This document shows, one piece after another, positions 62,366 through 64,000 of a DNA stretch of 64,000 bases. A model generated the notes under the pieces. It worked only from the letters and a program-made list of their open reading frames with translations. It was not told where the DNA came from and searched no databases. The position numbers were made by a program, and so were the translations under genes. This stretch comes from Ptychodera flava (taxonomy: Eukaryota > Hemichordata > Enteropneusta > Ptychoderidae): contig NC_091931.1 of assembly GCF_041260155.1 (NCBI RefSeq), positions 26,418,654 to 26,482,653 on the forward strand, written 5' to 3'. Positions within the stretch are counted from its first letter, which is position 1. Every line of letters starts with the position of its first letter.

Positions 62366-62506
62366 AAATCATTGTTATGAAGCTATGAAGTACACAACTA
62401 TAACTCCGTATACCGTAGAACCTGCATTTTAGTTCGCTTGAAGTGAGATTGTTTAGGCATAGATATCTTTCTAACGGATTCTTAATTCTGAATCTTTAAA
62501 TAATCA

Positions 62507-62512
62507 AATAAA
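62507..62512 (+). terminator. Polyadenylation signal of the sulfatase gene
   Basis: Canonical AATAAA 142 bp after the stop codon (62,363-62,365), giving a short 3' UTR. Confidence 0.75.
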
Positions 62513-62529
62513 GTCGATAATGGATGCTA

Positions 62530-63126
62530 CTACTGATTCCACTGGCTCCAGATCTGTCTATCTTTAATACGGGTATTCTCTTTGAGTACTCACATACAAA
62601 CTGTTATGGTGCGGGCAAACTTAATGATGGAAGTACTTTCAAAGAACGTAGTACATTATGTTAGAAAACCTCGGCATTTCCTCTTGAGCAGACTAGCATT
62701 TTTGGCACTACGAGCTGGTAGATAAGTATGATGTCCCTCTTCGATGAATGATCGCTGATGGCATCAGTTAAATTGGGCCTTAGTTGATGACCACTACGTA
62801 TTTGACTTACAGATTGATATATGGCGGGTACCACATTTGGGACAGCAAGCGCTTATTATTTTCGAAACACCTGACATCATTTCTTGATCGTTTTGCCGGG
62901 GGTCCATATATCTTTCCTAAGCGGATTTGACTTTGCTGTGTGTGCCGGTACTGTGCTGTCTGTTCTGTACTGTTTTGTGTCTTTGTTTGTAACTTACCAT
63001 ACTTAAGCGAGTTTCACCTAGTATTATTTGATTCTGGATGGGTATGATTGTGATTATTCATTGCCTCGCTTCTTTTAGAATCCATAAAAGGTGCAAAGCA
63101 TTTTGATACAATGAGTTTACCGTTGC
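62530..63126. other. Non-coding stretch, nothing recognised
   Basis: Downstream of the sulfatase poly(A) signal. No exon, RNA gene or repeat is recognised. Confidence 0.4.
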
Positions 63127-63486
63127 TTAAGGTAGTATGCACCTCGAAAGTGAAAGACTTAAACTTTTGCTCTAACTTTCCTCAAGGGATCTTTCAATCA
63201 TTCTCTTTCAAAATCAAGAATGAAAATAGGGGGTCACCTTGCAAATTTTTGTACTAGAGAAACAAATTATCCAAGTTTTACCGATATTAGAAATTCAAAA
63301 TGGCCGCCATCCCTGTGTTAACTCTAATGAGAAAATAAAAATTTTCGAATTTCGAAAAACTAAGCCGGTGAAAAGTTTTCTTTTACCAACAGCTTTAAGA
63401 TGAACCCCCCACATGTGGTATATCTAAAGAGAATTGTAAAAGTTTGAGAGTCCGAATGTCTGTCCCTGAGGTGCGTTCTACCTTAA
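63127..63486. mobile_element. Complete GGTAG MITE with TTAA target duplication
   Basis: A 360-bp span: TTAA, then GGTAGTATGCACCTC, ending GAGGTGCGTTCTACC and TTAA. The core contains 'aaaatggccgccatccctgtg'. The TTAA duplication and short imperfect inverted ends fit a piggyBac-type non-autonomous element. No open frame of note. This is the best copy in the window and the reference for the others. Confidence 0.87.
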
Positions 63487-63614
63487 GCAAATAAAGCAGG
63501 AGTTGGTAACACACTACTTTGGAAATTACTCGGCACGACACTAGCATGTTTTATACATGTGACTGAAGCGCTGACAAGTTCAGTGTCATCGGGCTCAAAC
63601 TACGATGTTGTTGA

Positions 63615-63905
63615 TTAAAGGTAGTGTGCGCCTCGAAAGTGAAAGATTTAAACTTTTTCCTGAAACTTTCCTCAGCGAAACTTTCAACCATTCTCTTACA
63701 AAACCAAACCAACAATAGAAATCAGAGGTCACCGAAGGAAGTATGGTACTAGAGAAACGAATAACATGACATTTACCTATATGCGAAATTCAAATTGGCC
63801 ACCATCCCTGTTTACTCTATGAAGAAAAGTTAAATTTTCTGTTTTCGAAAACTAAGACGATGGAGATATTTCTTAATCCAACACCTTTAAAATGAACCCC
63901 CCAAA
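63615..63905. mobile_element. Second, truncated GGTAG MITE copy in the same orientation
   Basis: Starts TTAAAGGTAGTGTGCGCCTC and follows the 63,127 copy through 'aaaatgaacccccc' near 63,890-63,904, then loses similarity before the far inverted repeat. It lies 128 bp after the first copy. Confidence 0.8.
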
Positions 63906-64000
63906 AACAACTAAATTTAGTCGTAGTGATCGAAAATAACGGTCATTCCTGCTGTCTATGATGGGTGCTTACTAAGAAGAATATCCAAACTTCTCCAAAA

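Overview
This is animal genomic DNA, AT-rich, with long introns and many small repeats. The three protein genes, canonical GT/AG exons and type of dispersed repeats fit an invertebrate, most likely a marine deuterostome such as a hemichordate or amphioxus. That placement is inference; nothing in the window names the species.

Layout. 1-18,000 holds no convincing host gene. It contains an octamer-bearing satellite (about 1.8-2.6 kb), diverged tandem duplications, a short LTR-element fossil (5447-7773) with 456-bp LTRs, several foldback/MITE-type DNA elements (including a 1.5-kb Mutator-like element with about 130-bp inverted repeats and a 9-bp target duplication), a 99-bp near-perfect palindrome, a LINE 3' fragment, and a diverged relic of one exon of the next gene. 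18,002-27,689 (minus) is a 13-exon gene for a 761-residue protein of the peptidylarginine deiminase (PAD) family. Its splice phases are consistent throughout, but all four catalytic positions are replaced, so it reads as an intact pseudoenzyme. Its third intron carries three tRNA-Glu(CUC) genes on a precise 557-bp tandem repeat. 32,326-41,649 (plus) is a 15-exon LDLa plus leucine-rich-repeat gene whose domain order matches the ectodomain of relaxin-family receptors (RXFP/type C LGR). It stops just after the hinge, with no seven-helix domain in the window. 41,650-53,000 is intergenic, with microsatellites and foldback repeats. 53,252-62,365 (plus) is a 17-exon secreted arylsulfatase with the CTPTR formylglycine motif, a changed LRGxK motif, and one exon junction that is out of phase in the family-like reading. 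The window ends with two copies of a TTAA-flanked MITE.

The three genes have no obvious shared pathway: one is probably cytosolic or membrane-anchored, one secreted or soluble, one secreted or lysosomal. The linking theme is that each departs from its family's active form: a PAD without catalytic residues, a receptor-type ectodomain without a membrane domain, and a sulfatase with altered active-site residues and a questionable junction. The same MITE families sit in the introns of the PAD-like and receptor-like genes and in the flanks. All exon models were made by eye from splice sites, reading phase and family resemblance.
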